Program-made: the position numbers and the translations under genes | DNA from: Pseudoalteromonas luteoviolacea | Lineage (GTDB): Bacteria > Pseudomonadota > Gammaproteobacteria > Enterobacterales > Alteromonadaceae | Reading direction: 5' to 3' | Assembly: GCF_021654285.1 (NCBI RefSeq) | Contig: NZ_JAKFZS010000018.1 | Coordinates: 62,001-126,000 of the forward strand | DNA: 64,000 nt | Notes under the pieces: model-generated | The model's input: only the letters and a program-made list of their open reading frames with translations | Database searches by the model: none | Told to the model about the DNA's origin: nothing | Part shown: in pieces, positions 28,624 to 37,486 of the stretch | Numbering within the stretch: position 1 is the stretch's first letter | Layout: each line of letters starts with the position of its first letter

Positions 28624-29655
28624 ATGCAGCATAATACGGAGATGTATTTTAGCTTTTTTATGTTTGGGTCAAACTTCTCAATAGAAGATGATGCATTTTT
28701 GGACCAAGCGATGACCCATATTCGACGTTTGGTTGAAATGGGTTACACCGGTTTTGAGTTTCATCCCGGTAGAGAGGACACCACAGCCTATGCATTTGCC
28801 ACTTACGAGGATGAACTCAATGCCTATAAGGCTTTTCGTCAGCGCATGGATGATGAGGGGTTTGGGCATATCAAAGTCGCGACCAATGTCGGGGCTACGA
28901 CCTCGTGCGACCCAAGCTCTGCGATTAAATCTGTTCGCGATGCCGGGATTGCTTATTTAAAATCTCGGATTGATATTACCGCTGCATTAGGTGGTGAAAT
29001 CATGATGGGACCCTTGGTGATCCCCTATGGTGGTTTTGTATTTGATGCGCCAAATGGTCAAGCCGTATGGAGTGACAAGTTACAAGATGAACTTGCGCTA
29101 CGTTATCAAACGGCACAGCCAAGTTTTGTTGAACTTGGCGCTTATGCTTCTTCTAAAGGCGTTAAACTGGCGATTGAGCCAATTAGCCATTGGGAGACGC
29201 CAGGGCCGAATAAGCTGGCGCAGTTGATCACGTTTTTAGATGGCATAGAAGATCCTACTGTGGGGGTGGTACTCGACAGTGCACAAGAGACGTTAGATGG
29301 TGATGGGCCTGAGGTGTTTGCACAGCAAATTAATTACCTTGCTGATCAAAATCGCTTGCACTACGCACAAGCGTCACCGCCTGATAGGGGGGATTTAGTG
29401 CATTGTTGGCTGCCATGGGAAGGCATATTTACGCCTATTTTGTCGCGATTTGATGGTCCCATTGCGGTGGAGATTTTTAATGCGGTGGGTGCATTTGATC
29501 AGGGTCTTCGTTTGACCCGACGCAAGTTTTGGGTGCCTGAAGTGGATACGCCTAATCAATATCCTGATGCCTATCAAATAGCGCAGCAAGCTTATGAATT
29601 TACGCAAGCGAAGCTCAATGAGGTGAGAAGTAAGTTGCAGCAGAGCCGCTGTTGA
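28624..29655 (+). CDS. Sugar phosphate isomerase/epimerase family TIM barrel
   Basis: Second xylose-isomerase-like TIM barrel of the operon (343 residues), not closely similar to its neighbour. Features: GYTGFEFHPGRED, KVATNVGATTSCDPSSAIKSV, IMMGPLVIPYG, KLAIEPISHWETPGPN, VGVVLDSAQ, and VEIFNAVGAF, which give the usual Glu/Asp/His/Glu metal set. A strong AAAGGAG ribosome site precedes the ATG, 20 bases after the previous stop. Likely isomerase, epimerase or lyase on a keto sugar. The substrate is unknown. Confidence 0.78.
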   Translation: MQHNTEMYFSFFMFGSNFSIEDDAFLDQAMTHIRRLVEMGYTGFEFHPGREDTTAYAFATYEDELNAYKAFRQRMDDEGFGHIKVATNVGATTSCDPSSAIKSVRDAGIAYLKSRIDITAALGGEIMMGPLVIPYGGFVFDAPNGQAVWSDKLQDELALRYQTAQPSFVELGAYASSKGVKLAIEPISHWETPGPNKLAQLITFLDGIEDPTVGVVLDSAQETLDGDGPEVFAQQINYLADQNRLHYAQASPPDRGDLVHCWLPWEGIFTPILSRFDGPIAVEIFNAVGAFDQGLRLTRRKFWVPEVDTPNQYPDAYQIAQQAYEFTQAKLNEVRSKLQQSRC

Positions 29656-29693
29656 ACGGATAAATTTGTTGCTTATATTTAATGTTGTTCAAT

Positions 29694-29725
29694 AGAAGTG
29701 ACATCTCTGTCACTTCTTTTATTTT
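29694..29725 (+). terminator. Rho-independent terminator of sugar operon
   Basis: AGAAGTGACA (29694-29703), a TCTC loop and TGTCACTTCT (29708-29717) followed by TTTATTTT end the five-gene rightward operon. Confidence 0.85.
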
Positions 29726-29735
29726 CACTTACTTA

Positions 29736-29906
29736 TTAACAAAAATCTTTTGTTGGGGGAATCGTACAGCAGTCATCTACTGAAAGCGTAATACACATAG
29801 TGCCTGATGCACCACCGCCCACGGCTGGGGTATTTTTGTGAGGAAGCGCTTTATTTTTAAGTGACAAAGATTTAAGTTGGGTCTTTTTCAATTTCATGTT
29901 TTTCAT
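29736..29906 (-). CDS. Orphan RiPP precursor, class I lanthipeptide-like
   Basis: A 56-residue peptide not previously obvious because of its size. The leader MKNMKLKKTQLKSLSLKN matches the KLKLKKxxIxxLS pattern I associate with class I lanthipeptide precursors of Bacteroidetes and marine Gram-negatives. A VGGG precedes the putative core SGTMCITLSVDDCC, which continues to TIPPTKDFC. The core holds four Cys (38, 46, 47, 56) and several Ser/Thr. AAGGAG lies 7 bases ahead of the chosen ATG; another ATG is directly upstream. No LanB/LanC, protease or exporter gene is in the window, so modification enzymes would have to act in trans. It is convergent with the sugar operon. Confidence 0.7.
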   Translation of the reverse strand: MKNMKLKKTQLKSLSLKNKALPHKNTPAVGGGASGTMCITLSVDDCCTIPPTKDFC

Positions 29907-29959
29907 CATATTACTCCTTTATGAATGTCAGCCAATTTGCTGAGACTGAAACTTACCAC

Positions 29960-30778
29960 TTAATCTTTTCTTTGTGAATATTTTATTCTGTATTTTGTGG
30001 GTTTTTGTTTCTTTTTATTGTTAAGCTTGGAAAAATCACCACGGATCATGCGTTGCCATTGCTTGCTCAGCTCTCCAGACTCTTTGAGCTGTTGTAACCC
30101 TAAATTAAAAGTTTGTCTCAGTTTTGGGCTCCCCTCTAGTACTTTTGGAAATAAAACTTGCGCACGATATTTAAGAAAGGGCTTTGGGTGTGATTGAAGT
30201 AGTTTCTGGTACTCGGTAGAAAACTGCTCTTTTAGCAGCGCCTCCATGGCAGTTTCACTGAGTAAAATTAAATCTACTCGATTATTTAAGAGCATATTTA
30301 AGCTAAGCTGATCGTTACTCACCAAGAGTACATCTAACTCATCATTTTTAATGGCCTTGTGGAACTCAGGAACATATTCATAACCCAGTGTTGCGCCTAT
30401 CCTGTAGGGTTGCAGGTCCTTGAGGGTTTCCCTGTTTGGTAGAGGCGTCTCTTGTCTGAAGTACATTTTTAACTCACCTTGATATATCTCGTCACTACAG
30501 TAAAAGTGCTTATGATATTCACTTTCGCATACCCAGTATGACGCCATATCAAATTGGCCAAGTTTTGCAGCATGAAAGCTACGTTTCCATGGCAAATAAA
30601 CGAAAGACACTTGCATTCCTTGCGTTGCAAAGGCAAGACGGATGATATGATTGACGAAGCCATCATCAACCAATTGGCTACCAGTAAATGGTGGGTATTC
30701 TCCAGTCGCAATGTTTATATTGTTTTCTGCAAAGACATGCCAACAACTGAACAATATTAAAAAAAGAGACTTTCCCAT
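29960..30778 (-). CDS. Periplasmic amino-acid-type solute-binding protein
   Basis: A 272-residue exported protein with a signal peptide (SLFLILFSCWHVFA) followed by NINIATGEYPPFTG, typical of family-3 solute-binding domains. The two-lobe fold is suggested by SYWVCESEYHKHFYCSD, YRIGATLGYEYV and LNMLLNNRVDLILLSETA. No ABC permease or ATPase gene is adjacent. Free-standing family members in Alteromonadales are common and may act as sensors or scavengers. It is read on the same strand as the lanthipeptide-like gene, 53 bases ahead of it, so co-transcription is possible. Confidence 0.75.
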   Translation of the reverse strand: MGKSLFLILFSCWHVFAENNINIATGEYPPFTGSQLVDDGFVNHIIRLAFATQGMQVSFVYLPWKRSFHAAKLGQFDMASYWVCESEYHKHFYCSDEIYQGELKMYFRQETPLPNRETLKDLQPYRIGATLGYEYVPEFHKAIKNDELDVLLVSNDQLSLNMLLNNRVDLILLSETAMEALLKEQFSTEYQKLLQSHPKPFLKYRAQVLFPKVLEGSPKLRQTFNLGLQQLKESGELSKQWQRMIRGDFSKLNNKKKQKPTKYRIKYSQRKD

Positions 30779-31189
30779 TTAATTTGGAACAAAAAATAAC
30801 CAGTTAATATCTATGCAAGTTTAGCTCATAAATATGGAGGAACATGTGATGTATCAGCCTGTATTTTCACCATTATTTTTATTTTTGATTGCTTGGCTGT
30901 GATAAATAATGATAGTAGGTCTGTGAGTGATAAAGTTAAACTTTATATTTTTCATCGCTTTATGTGGGTTTTATATATTGCGAGGCGATATTGTTGTATT
31001 CACTTAGCGTTGCATAGAACACAGTATTAAATCGCAATATATTTTGATTAAATTTGAGAGACAAAAAAAGTTAACCACAGCCTATTAACAAAAACTGTGG
31101 ATAGAAAACGCTGTTTTGGTGCGATGTTTTTTTCGCTAAGTTCTCCTAAAGGAAGGTGACTCAATTGAATCACTGTGCGTAAATTGGTG
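30779..31189. other. Non-coding gap with one tiny candidate ORF
   Basis: A 411-base AT-rich stretch. The only suggestive element is a 17-codon frame on the plus strand (30849-30902, MYQPVFSPLFLFLIAWL) preceded by GGAGG at ideal spacing. GTGACTCAATTGAATCAC near 31157-31174 is a near-palindrome downstream of umuC. Nothing else is supported. Confidence 0.35.
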
Positions 31190-32449
31190 TCATTGGCATT
31201 TTATCAAGGGAATATCAGACCAGCGCGTGGTGTAATAAGGCGATAAAAACGCGCGGCGCATGTGCCAAGCTTTAGATTGTAATTGTGTGCCAGTGCGTGC
31301 TGTGTGATTGCCAAATCTGGTATTGATTTCATCTAGGCACTTCATCAGAGCTGGGCTATCTTGAGATTGACTGAATAAGTCAGTTTGTAAAAATGTATCG
31401 TCTTCAAGTTCAATCGCACCAACCCCCGCTTTGTAATATCTGACGCCAGATTTGAATAGTTGATGAAAAATGTCGCTCATAGCATTGGTAAATACTCGAA
31501 CATCACTCGAAGCGACGGGGAGTTTTTGAATAAAAGACTTTTTGTAGTATCTGTCTTCAAACGGTGAGCTATGGGCAAAAATAACAATGTTTTTTGCCAA
31601 TGAATTTTGCTTTCTGAGTTTTTTACTGACAATGGCACAGTGGGTTGCTAGTGCGGCTTTAAGTGCTTTTGGATCTGTGATGCGCTCGCCAAAGCTACGT
31701 GTGCTGTATATCTCTTTTTTTCTTTGTGTGATCTCATGCCAAGACAGGCAAGCTTCGCCATTGAGCTCAGATACTGTGCGCTCTAAAACCACACTAAACT
31801 GTTTTCGCATCAAACGCGGGTTTTGATTGGCTAAGTCTAAGGCGCTATAGATGCCGTGCTGATTGAGCTGTTTGGTCAGGCGTTTACCAACGCCCCAGAC
31901 ATCCTCCACGTTTAAATTCGCCAGTATTTGCCTGCGGCTTTGTTGATTATCTATTACCGCAACACCCGTCGCATTTTTAAATTTTTTAGCGGCGTGGTTT
32001 GCCGCTTTTGCAAGTGTTGGAGTTGGGCCAAACCCCACGCCAACCGGCAGCTTGGTGGAGCGCCACACGCTACGCCTGATAACATGCCCGTATTGTTCCC
32101 AAGAGTCAACAAGGTCGCCAAACCCCTCGAATTTTAAAAATGACTCATCGATGGAGTAGATATGATGATTATCACTGAATTGATTAATCACCTTCATCAT
32201 CTTGTCTGACAGATCTGCATACAGCTCATAATTGGAAGAGCGAATAATGACATTGTGCTCAGCCAAAACCGACTTCAGTTTAAAGTAGGGCTGAAACTTG
32301 GGAATATTTAAGCGCTTAGCCTCAGGCGAAGCTGCCACAATACAGCCATCGTTATTTGACAACACTACAACAGGCTTATTGCGAATACTCGGATCAAAGA
32401 CTTTCTCCGCAGAGGCATAAAATGAGGTGGCATCGACTAACGCATACAT
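31190..32449 (-). CDS. umuC: Y-family DNA polymerase V catalytic subunit UmuC
   Basis: Translesion polymerase subunit (419 residues). It opens with ALVDATSFYASAEKVFDPSIRNKPVVVLSNNDGCIVA, the Y-family palm with the first catalytic Asp, and continues with YSIDESFLKFEGF carrying the SIDE acidic pair. VGFGPTPTLAKAANHAAKKF and the helix-hairpin region WGVGKRLTKQLNQHGI follow. The little-finger region and C-terminal UmuC-specific segment (FLSPYYTTRW) are present, so it looks full length. The start overlaps the umuD stop by 13 bases, giving translational coupling. Confidence 0.95.
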   Translation of the reverse strand: MYALVDATSFYASAEKVFDPSIRNKPVVVLSNNDGCIVAASPEAKRLNIPKFQPYFKLKSVLAEHNVIIRSSNYELYADLSDKMMKVINQFSDNHHIYSIDESFLKFEGFGDLVDSWEQYGHVIRRSVWRSTKLPVGVGFGPTPTLAKAANHAAKKFKNATGVAVIDNQQSRRQILANLNVEDVWGVGKRLTKQLNQHGIYSALDLANQNPRLMRKQFSVVLERTVSELNGEACLSWHEITQRKKEIYSTRSFGERITDPKALKAALATHCAIVSKKLRKQNSLAKNIVIFAHSSPFEDRYYKKSFIQKLPVASSDVRVFTNAMSDIFHQLFKSGVRYYKAGVGAIELEDDTFLQTDLFSQSQDSPALMKCLDEINTRFGNHTARTGTQLQSKAWHMRRAFLSPYYTTRWSDIPLIKCQ

Positions 32450-32850
32450 CTGGTCAAGCTCGGGTTTGTGCGGTGCATACGTATTGAACCTGTGACTACG
32501 CCCTCTAGTTGGAATTGATCACATTCACTGATCTTGACTGGCGCATAAAGGGTGGATGCTGATCGCAGCACTCTATTTTGTAAGTCGAGCAGCTTGCAGA
32601 CAAATTCATTATTAAAATTTGCAACAATGACATCATTTTGCTGAGGGGAAACAGCGCGATCAACCAATAACAAATCACCATCAAAGATCCCAACACCTTG
32701 CATAGAGTCGCCAGATGCGAGCCCGATAAACGTGGCGTTGGGGTGATTGACTAAGAGTTGATCTAACGATAAACCAAGTTCTTTATATTCTGCCGCTGGT
32801 GATTCAAACCCAGTGATACCTGCTTGGGCTTTGATGGGGATTACTTTCAT
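32437..32850 (-). CDS. umuD: UmuD self-cleaving translesion subunit
   Basis: S24 peptidase-type protein (137 residues) that is trimmed upon RecA activation to UmuD prime, partner of UmuC. The catalytic Ser49 (ASGDSMQG) and Lys86 (FVCKLLD) are 37 residues apart, as in Escherichia coli UmuD. The expected cleavage site aligns with Thr13-Gly14 (GIT-GFESPAAEY) instead of the usual Cys-Gly. A LexA box sits directly upstream, so the operon should be SOS-induced. Confidence 0.95.
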   Translation of the reverse strand: MKVIPIKAQAGITGFESPAAEYKELGLSLDQLLVNHPNATFIGLASGDSMQGVGIFDGDLLLVDRAVSPQQNDVIVANFNNEFVCKLLDLQNRVLRSASTLYAPVKISECDQFQLEGVVTGSIRMHRTNPSLTRCMR

Positions 32851-32860
32851 ACTTTACCTA

Positions 32861-32880
32861 TACTGTTTATATATACAGTA
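32861..32880 (-). promoter_or_regulatory. LexA (SOS) box of umuDC
   Basis: TACTGTTTATATATACAGTA contains the LexA consensus CTGT-N8-ACAG with an AT-only spacer and a perfect outer dyad. It ends 11 bases from the umuD start codon. Confidence 0.93.
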
Positions 32881-33312
32881 TAGTGTGAGGCCTGCGTATC
32901 GTGCAAGTGGCACAGTCATCAAGTATCTAAAAAATTCATAAAAGCTAAGAAGCTGTGCACCTTGAATCGATTTATCTGATGCAGCCAACCTGCTATTTAA
33001 GTTATTAATATTAATAAGTTGAGTGTTTTTACATGAACTGATACGTAGTTTTGAGGGCGTAATTTTGGGCCTGTGTTATTTAATCTTAATATCTTTTGTG
33101 AGTATTTATTTGACCATCACATATGTTTTGGTTACATTTTTTTAACTTTGAAGTGTGTTTTAACAGTCGGAAAGCGAAAAATATGTGCGCTTTGCCACGT
33201 TTTGAGTTTTTACGGTCAGTGCCATCTATGAATATGTTGTCTAGGTTGTCAGTTTCAGACACATAGCTAGCGGAAAACTGAAATTTGAACAGTGTCAAAA
33301 AGGAATATGAAT
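32881..33312. other. Non-coding gap (432 bases)
   Basis: AT-rich divergent region between umuD and the cupin gene. It should hold the cupin promoter; a 70-codon frame on the minus strand at 33086-33298 has no ribosome site or family features and is probably chance. No repeat or RNA gene was recognised. Confidence 0.3.
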
Positions 33313-33999
33313 ATGTCTGTTAACTTAACCGATTTGCTTGCCAATAGAGGTGACTTAACAAGAGCTGAGCTTGATAAGTTTGTTCTATCGCAGTGGCAGC
33401 TGGGCAATCACTTTTTGCGTGTACCCACACATGTTTTGCCTAACCACAATGAGTTTGAGTCAGTAGCATGGGAAAAAATAGATTGCATGTTGACTAAAAT
33501 TGTCATGCAAAAAGCAGATGGTTTGTCATTTGGATTTGATATGTTTCCGCCAAAATCAGCGGCCAAAGGTGATGTGCATGTACATCCTTTAAGTAGTCGG
33601 CTGATATCTGTTTTGGAAGGTTTTGGTACCGCTGTTGTGAAAACATGCAAAGGAAAAATGGCGAAAAAAGAAGTAGGTCCGGGAGATGTGATTTTATTCC
33701 CCCATGCTACGCCACATTGCTTTTGGGGTGCTGAAGACGAGCCCATGGTGGTTGAAGTGTTGCTGGGCCCTTATGTGCCGTTCGAGCATCCATTACATAC
33801 GGTTTGTCCAAAAAATGCGAAAAAAATAGCTGAGGCACACCCTGAATTGTTTGCACCCTGCGATGTGAATGAACTTGAACTGGTTGCCTCTAAAGTCATT
33901 GCGTTGCAAAACCAAGGCGCATTGGAGTTAGATGAGCATCAAGTGATGGAGTGGGGCGATGAGTATATTTGTAACTTGGGTGAGGTAGAAGTCGAGTGA
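33313..33999 (+). CDS. Cupin-domain protein
   Basis: A 228-residue cytoplasmic protein with one clear cupin barrel in its middle. The first cupin motif is near GDVHVHPLSSRLISVLEGFG and the second is GPGDVILFPHATPHCFWG. The histidines HVH and PHATPHC could bind a metal. The N-terminal part (DLTRAELDKFVLSQWQLGNHFLRVP) is helical. The start is the second of two close ATGs, the only one with correct spacing from AAGGA. It is a single gene with no informative neighbours, so enzymatic, storage or regulatory roles remain open. Confidence 0.72.
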   Translation: MSVNLTDLLANRGDLTRAELDKFVLSQWQLGNHFLRVPTHVLPNHNEFESVAWEKIDCMLTKIVMQKADGLSFGFDMFPPKSAAKGDVHVHPLSSRLISVLEGFGTAVVKTCKGKMAKKEVGPGDVILFPHATPHCFWGAEDEPMVVEVLLGPYVPFEHPLHTVCPKNAKKIAEAHPELFAPCDVNELELVASKVIALQNQGALELDEHQVMEWGDEYICNLGEVEVE

Positions 34000-34056
34000 T
34001 TGCTTCGAATGAGCTAGCGTATACGTTGGGCACTCAACTCGACATCCTATATTGAG

Positions 34057-34665
34057 TTAGCTTTTGTATTTTATCGAGCAGCCATAAGGTTTTGTCAGTT
34101 TTTGTGTAACAGGCTTACCCGCCAGCAAGTTGTTCAAGCCTGCTGTGACATAATTGGTTGCTTTTGTAATATCAGCGGGGTTGGCTGATTTAATACTGTC
34201 GATTGCACCAGCGTAACTTAACTTACCTTGTGGGTTTATGATGTACATATGTGGGGTGGTTTTTGCTTTGTACAATCGCCCGACTTGTCCATCTTCATCA
34301 AACAATACGTGTGACGGCGCTGCACTGCGCTTTTGGGTTAGTTCATTGGCTTTTTGTGCGCTAACATGGCCTTGCTTTCCCTTTGCTGAGGAAATTATGG
34401 AAAGCCACACGACGTCCTTTTGCGTGTATTGACGCTGCAACGACTGCATGTTGTCACTACCATAGTGTTTCACGACATATGGGCACAAATGATTTGTCCA
34501 CTCAAGTACCACATACTTGCCCTTAAAGTCAGACAGGCTAACGGTTTTGCCAAATGAGTCCTGTAGCTTAAAATCAGGGGCGCTTGTGTCTACTTTCGCT
34601 GCAGCGATACTGAGCAATGGTGCAAATAGCATAGACAGCATGAGCCATTTAGTTAGACGTTGCAT
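34057..34665 (-). CDS. Exported peroxiredoxin-like (PRX_like1) protein
   Basis: A 202-residue periplasmic thioredoxin-fold protein. The signal peptide (WLMLSMLFAPLLSIAAA) precedes APDFKLQDSFGKTVSLSDFKGKYVVLEW. The active-site region is TNHLCPYVVKHY: the family normally has CNxxCPYV, so the first Cys is Thr and one redox Cys remains. TTPHMYIINPQGKL supplies the cis-Pro loop. AAGGAGA lies ahead of the ATG, which is inside the end of the DsbD-like gene (17-base overlap), so the two are coupled and this protein is a likely client of that reductase. Confidence 0.82.
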   Translation of the reverse strand: MQRLTKWLMLSMLFAPLLSIAAAKVDTSAPDFKLQDSFGKTVSLSDFKGKYVVLEWTNHLCPYVVKHYGSDNMQSLQRQYTQKDVVWLSIISSAKGKQGHVSAQKANELTQKRSAAPSHVLFDEDGQVGRLYKAKTTPHMYIINPQGKLSYAGAIDSIKSANPADITKATNYVTAGLNNLLAGKPVTQKLTKPYGCSIKYKS

Positions 34666-36652
34666 GATTAATCTCCTTCTTTGCTTGTTGAATAGCATTT
34701 ATAACGATTTCAGGTGTCAAAACCTGCGGTAAAACTTGCTTACTGTGGTTACCTGCATACACAACGTATAAAGGCACACCAGGGCGTTGATACTGTTCTA
34801 AGTACTCGTAAATTGCTTGGTTTTTGTTGGTCCAATCACCCACTAAATAGTCGACTTTGCTGTCTTCAAGTAAGGCTTGTAGATCAGCACTGTTCAAAGC
34901 CACTTGCTCGTTTACTTTACAAGTAATGCACCAATCTGCGGTCATATTCACCAACACCACGTGATTGTTATTACGTAGTTCGGTGAGTTTTTGTGCACTA
35001 AAGTGATTGTTTTTTTGCTCGCTAATTACTTTGGTTGCTTGCGTGCCTTTGACACTGCAAAACGTTGCAAACGTCATTGCAAGCAATAGACTCATCACAC
35101 AATAAACCCGATTGACTTTTGCGGACAACCAAATAAAAAAAGTAAACCCTAATAGTCCTGATAACAACCACAGCTGACCAAAACTGCTGGTCTGAGACAG
35201 AAATACCCAAGCAAGCCAGACAACGGTTGCCAGCATGGGAAAGCCAAGAAAATGCTTAAATGTTTGCATCCAAGCCCCAGGTTTTGGGAGCAATGCAGCA
35301 AAACGAGTAGACAGTGAAAGTAGCGTCATAGGCAGCGCAAACCCAACAGCGAGTGCGGTAAAAATAGCTAGGGTATCTAACATTGGACTTATCATGGCTA
35401 CACCGAGCGCTGTAGCCATAAATGGCGCGGTGCAGGGAGAGGCGACAATGACAGCCAGTACGCCAGTGAAAAACTGCTGAGTAAAGGTACTTTCGCCTGT
35501 TAACGATTGCCCCACGCCTGCCAGATTGATGCCTTTTGGGAGTAAATCCCACAACATCATGGCAATAAAGGTGAATAAAAACGCAAGCCCAGCAATAAGC
35601 AATGGCTCTTGCAGATGAAAGCCCCAGCCAACAGCGCTCCCAGCCTCTTTGAGTACCAGAATGATGCTCGCAAACAACCAAAAGCTGGCTAAAACACCGA
35701 TAGGATATCCCCAGTGATTAGCCTTTTGTGACTGTGCGAAAGACAGCGCTTTCATGGACAGAATGGGCAGTACACAGGGCATAATGTTAAGAATGAGTCC
35801 ACCGATAAAAGCGAATAGCAGCATTAACCAAAGGGATTGTGACGGGGAATTGTTATCCGCGCTACTTGTATCATTTGGGATGGCCTCAACGTAAAAGCCA
35901 TTTTTACCATCGCTGACTAAAAAGTTGAGTGGTTCGCTTGGAGTCGCAAAGTAGTCTGATAAGGATATGACCACTTGTGAGCTGTTTGCTTGATGTGCCC
36001 AAGCCTGATCTGCATTATGAGCAATCACATCTCCTCTAAAAGGAAATACGTGCCAGTCAGATTGATAGGGCAGGGTGGTTTGTAATCCAAGGTGCGTGCT
36101 TGTAAGTTCAAACTGTGCGGTGTCTTTGTGCTTTTTTGGTAAGTTTAATCGCGTTTGCTCAAATAGGTTTGAGTGTTCTGATGGCGTTATAGAGTCTGCG
36201 ACAGGCAAATCTATCGTTAATGTTGCCCAGCCGGGAATACAATCTTCTTTACAGACCAGCCAGGATAGATTAGCGCTAATAGAGACGCGCTCTTTAGTTG
36301 CCTGCTTGAGGTTGATAGGGACCATGAGCAAGGTCGCACCTTCGTAGCCATAGTTAACTAGGTGAGCGACTTGAATGGGCTTTGGAAGCGGCCAGTGAAT
36401 ATCTCCAAATTCAATGTCTGCATCACTGTACCACTGTATGGTTGGCGCCTCACCTGAATCACCGGGGTTTAGCCAGTAGGTATGCCAATCCTTATCAGGG
36501 GTCAATAAGACCCCAATCCACTGTGTTTCGCCAGCACGTAATTGATTATGCTCTGACACCAGTGCCACTTCAATATGCGGCCCTGTCGCGGTATTTTGAG
36601 AAAATACACCTGCAGAGAAAATCAGCAATAATAAATACAAGAGTCTTACCAT
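34649..36652 (-). CDS. dsbD: DsbD/ScsB-like transmembrane thiol-disulfide reductase
   Basis: A 667-residue electron conduit carrying reducing power from cytoplasmic thioredoxin to the periplasm. A signal peptide leads to a large N-terminal beta region (about 20-270, with WHTYWLNPGDSGEAP and WLVCKEDCIPGW). The membrane domain of about eight helices (285-530) carries PCVLPILSMK and ASPCTAPFMA, the two redox Cys. The C-terminal thioredoxin domain has WCITCK. The big N-terminal domain resembles ScsB-type proteins more than classical DsbD. In Caulobacter ScsB serves a peroxiredoxin-like partner, and the overlapping downstream gene here is of that type. Confidence 0.88.
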   Translation of the reverse strand: MVRLLYLLLLIFSAGVFSQNTATGPHIEVALVSEHNQLRAGETQWIGVLLTPDKDWHTYWLNPGDSGEAPTIQWYSDADIEFGDIHWPLPKPIQVAHLVNYGYEGATLLMVPINLKQATKERVSISANLSWLVCKEDCIPGWATLTIDLPVADSITPSEHSNLFEQTRLNLPKKHKDTAQFELTSTHLGLQTTLPYQSDWHVFPFRGDVIAHNADQAWAHQANSSQVVISLSDYFATPSEPLNFLVSDGKNGFYVEAIPNDTSSADNNSPSQSLWLMLLFAFIGGLILNIMPCVLPILSMKALSFAQSQKANHWGYPIGVLASFWLFASIILVLKEAGSAVGWGFHLQEPLLIAGLAFLFTFIAMMLWDLLPKGINLAGVGQSLTGESTFTQQFFTGVLAVIVASPCTAPFMATALGVAMISPMLDTLAIFTALAVGFALPMTLLSLSTRFAALLPKPGAWMQTFKHFLGFPMLATVVWLAWVFLSQTSSFGQLWLLSGLLGFTFFIWLSAKVNRVYCVMSLLLAMTFATFCSVKGTQATKVISEQKNNHFSAQKLTELRNNNHVVLVNMTADWCITCKVNEQVALNSADLQALLEDSKVDYLVGDWTNKNQAIYEYLEQYQRPGVPLYVVYAGNHSKQVLPQVLTPEIVINAIQQAKKEINHATSN

Positions 36653-36779
36653 GACACTGCTTATCCCATTATTTTTTAATTATAGTTATACCAATACAGA
36701 GAAAATCAGATCATAAAATGACCGCATTGATGAGCTTACTATGTCTGGAGGGCGTATCAAATAGTTTTAAGGAGGGTAC

Positions 36780-37226
36780 ATGCGTTTTAAAAATACACTT
36801 AATGTCACTTTGGTCGTTTTCACTATCATAGTAATAGGTTTTTTGGCTTCGGTATCTCTCGCAAGCGAACGCGCAGTATTGGAACAATATCAATGGCATA
36901 ACAGGTTGCTCGTCATCTGTTCGAAATCTCTAGATCAGATAGATAGTCTTACGCACGCTGTAAATAACGACGCGTTAGCTGAAAGGAAACTTCGAATTTT
37001 TGTTGAGCACTCTATGACATTATTCGAATGGCAAATAGGCGGCTCGTTGAGCAATATATCTGGGTATTCAGGTTACTGTAGCAAAGACGCTATAGGTCAG
37101 GCATTTCTCATTGGGTTAGATAGCAAGGTTAAAGCGTCATTTTTGCTTTCAGATCTCTCTTTTGAGTCCATTTACGAACGAATTGATGCCATGCCTATGA
37201 GGCGGCACGCATTAATTAATAAGTAG
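36780..37226 (+). CDS. DUF4174-like exported protein
   Basis: A 148-residue protein with an N-terminal membrane anchor or signal peptide (TLVVFTIIVIGFLASVSLAS). The following LEQYQWHNRLLVICSK has the feel of the DUF4174 family, whose members begin the mature part with a conserved L-x-x-Y-x-W-x-N-R-hydrophobic phrase. A strong AAGGAGGGT site precedes the ATG. Two Cys (in VICSK and GYCSK) could pair. Function unknown; no operon partner. Confidence 0.65.
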   Translation: MRFKNTLNVTLVVFTIIVIGFLASVSLASERAVLEQYQWHNRLLVICSKSLDQIDSLTHAVNNDALAERKLRIFVEHSMTLFEWQIGGSLSNISGYSGYCSKDAIGQAFLIGLDSKVKASFLLSDLSFESIYERIDAMPMRRHALINK

Positions 37227-37486
37227 TTTGGTTAAAATCCATTACTTTTTAAGTATATTAATCAATCAGGGTTGTTTAAATAAATGCAAAAATTCAGTGG
37301 TTAAACAGAGAGAAAAGTCAGATACCTAAGTTGCTTTATTACCCGTTTTTGAATGGGTAGAATATGGGTTAAATTAAAGCACCATTAAGATGGCGTTCCA
37401 AATTGTAGATTGTGTAGTTTCAATAACTTTTGATTAAGTTGTTGAGTTAATATAGTGGTCGAGGTGGAGCGTAAAATGAGTAATTC

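Noticed and set aside
27686..29655. Inositol catabolism operon
   Set aside because: Only IolE-like TIM barrels are present; IolB, IolC, IolD and IolG are absent, so a general sugar-oxidation role fits better.
33086..33298. 70-codon frame on the minus strand between umuD and the cupin gene
   Set aside because: No ribosome site and no family features; lies in AT-rich promoter DNA.
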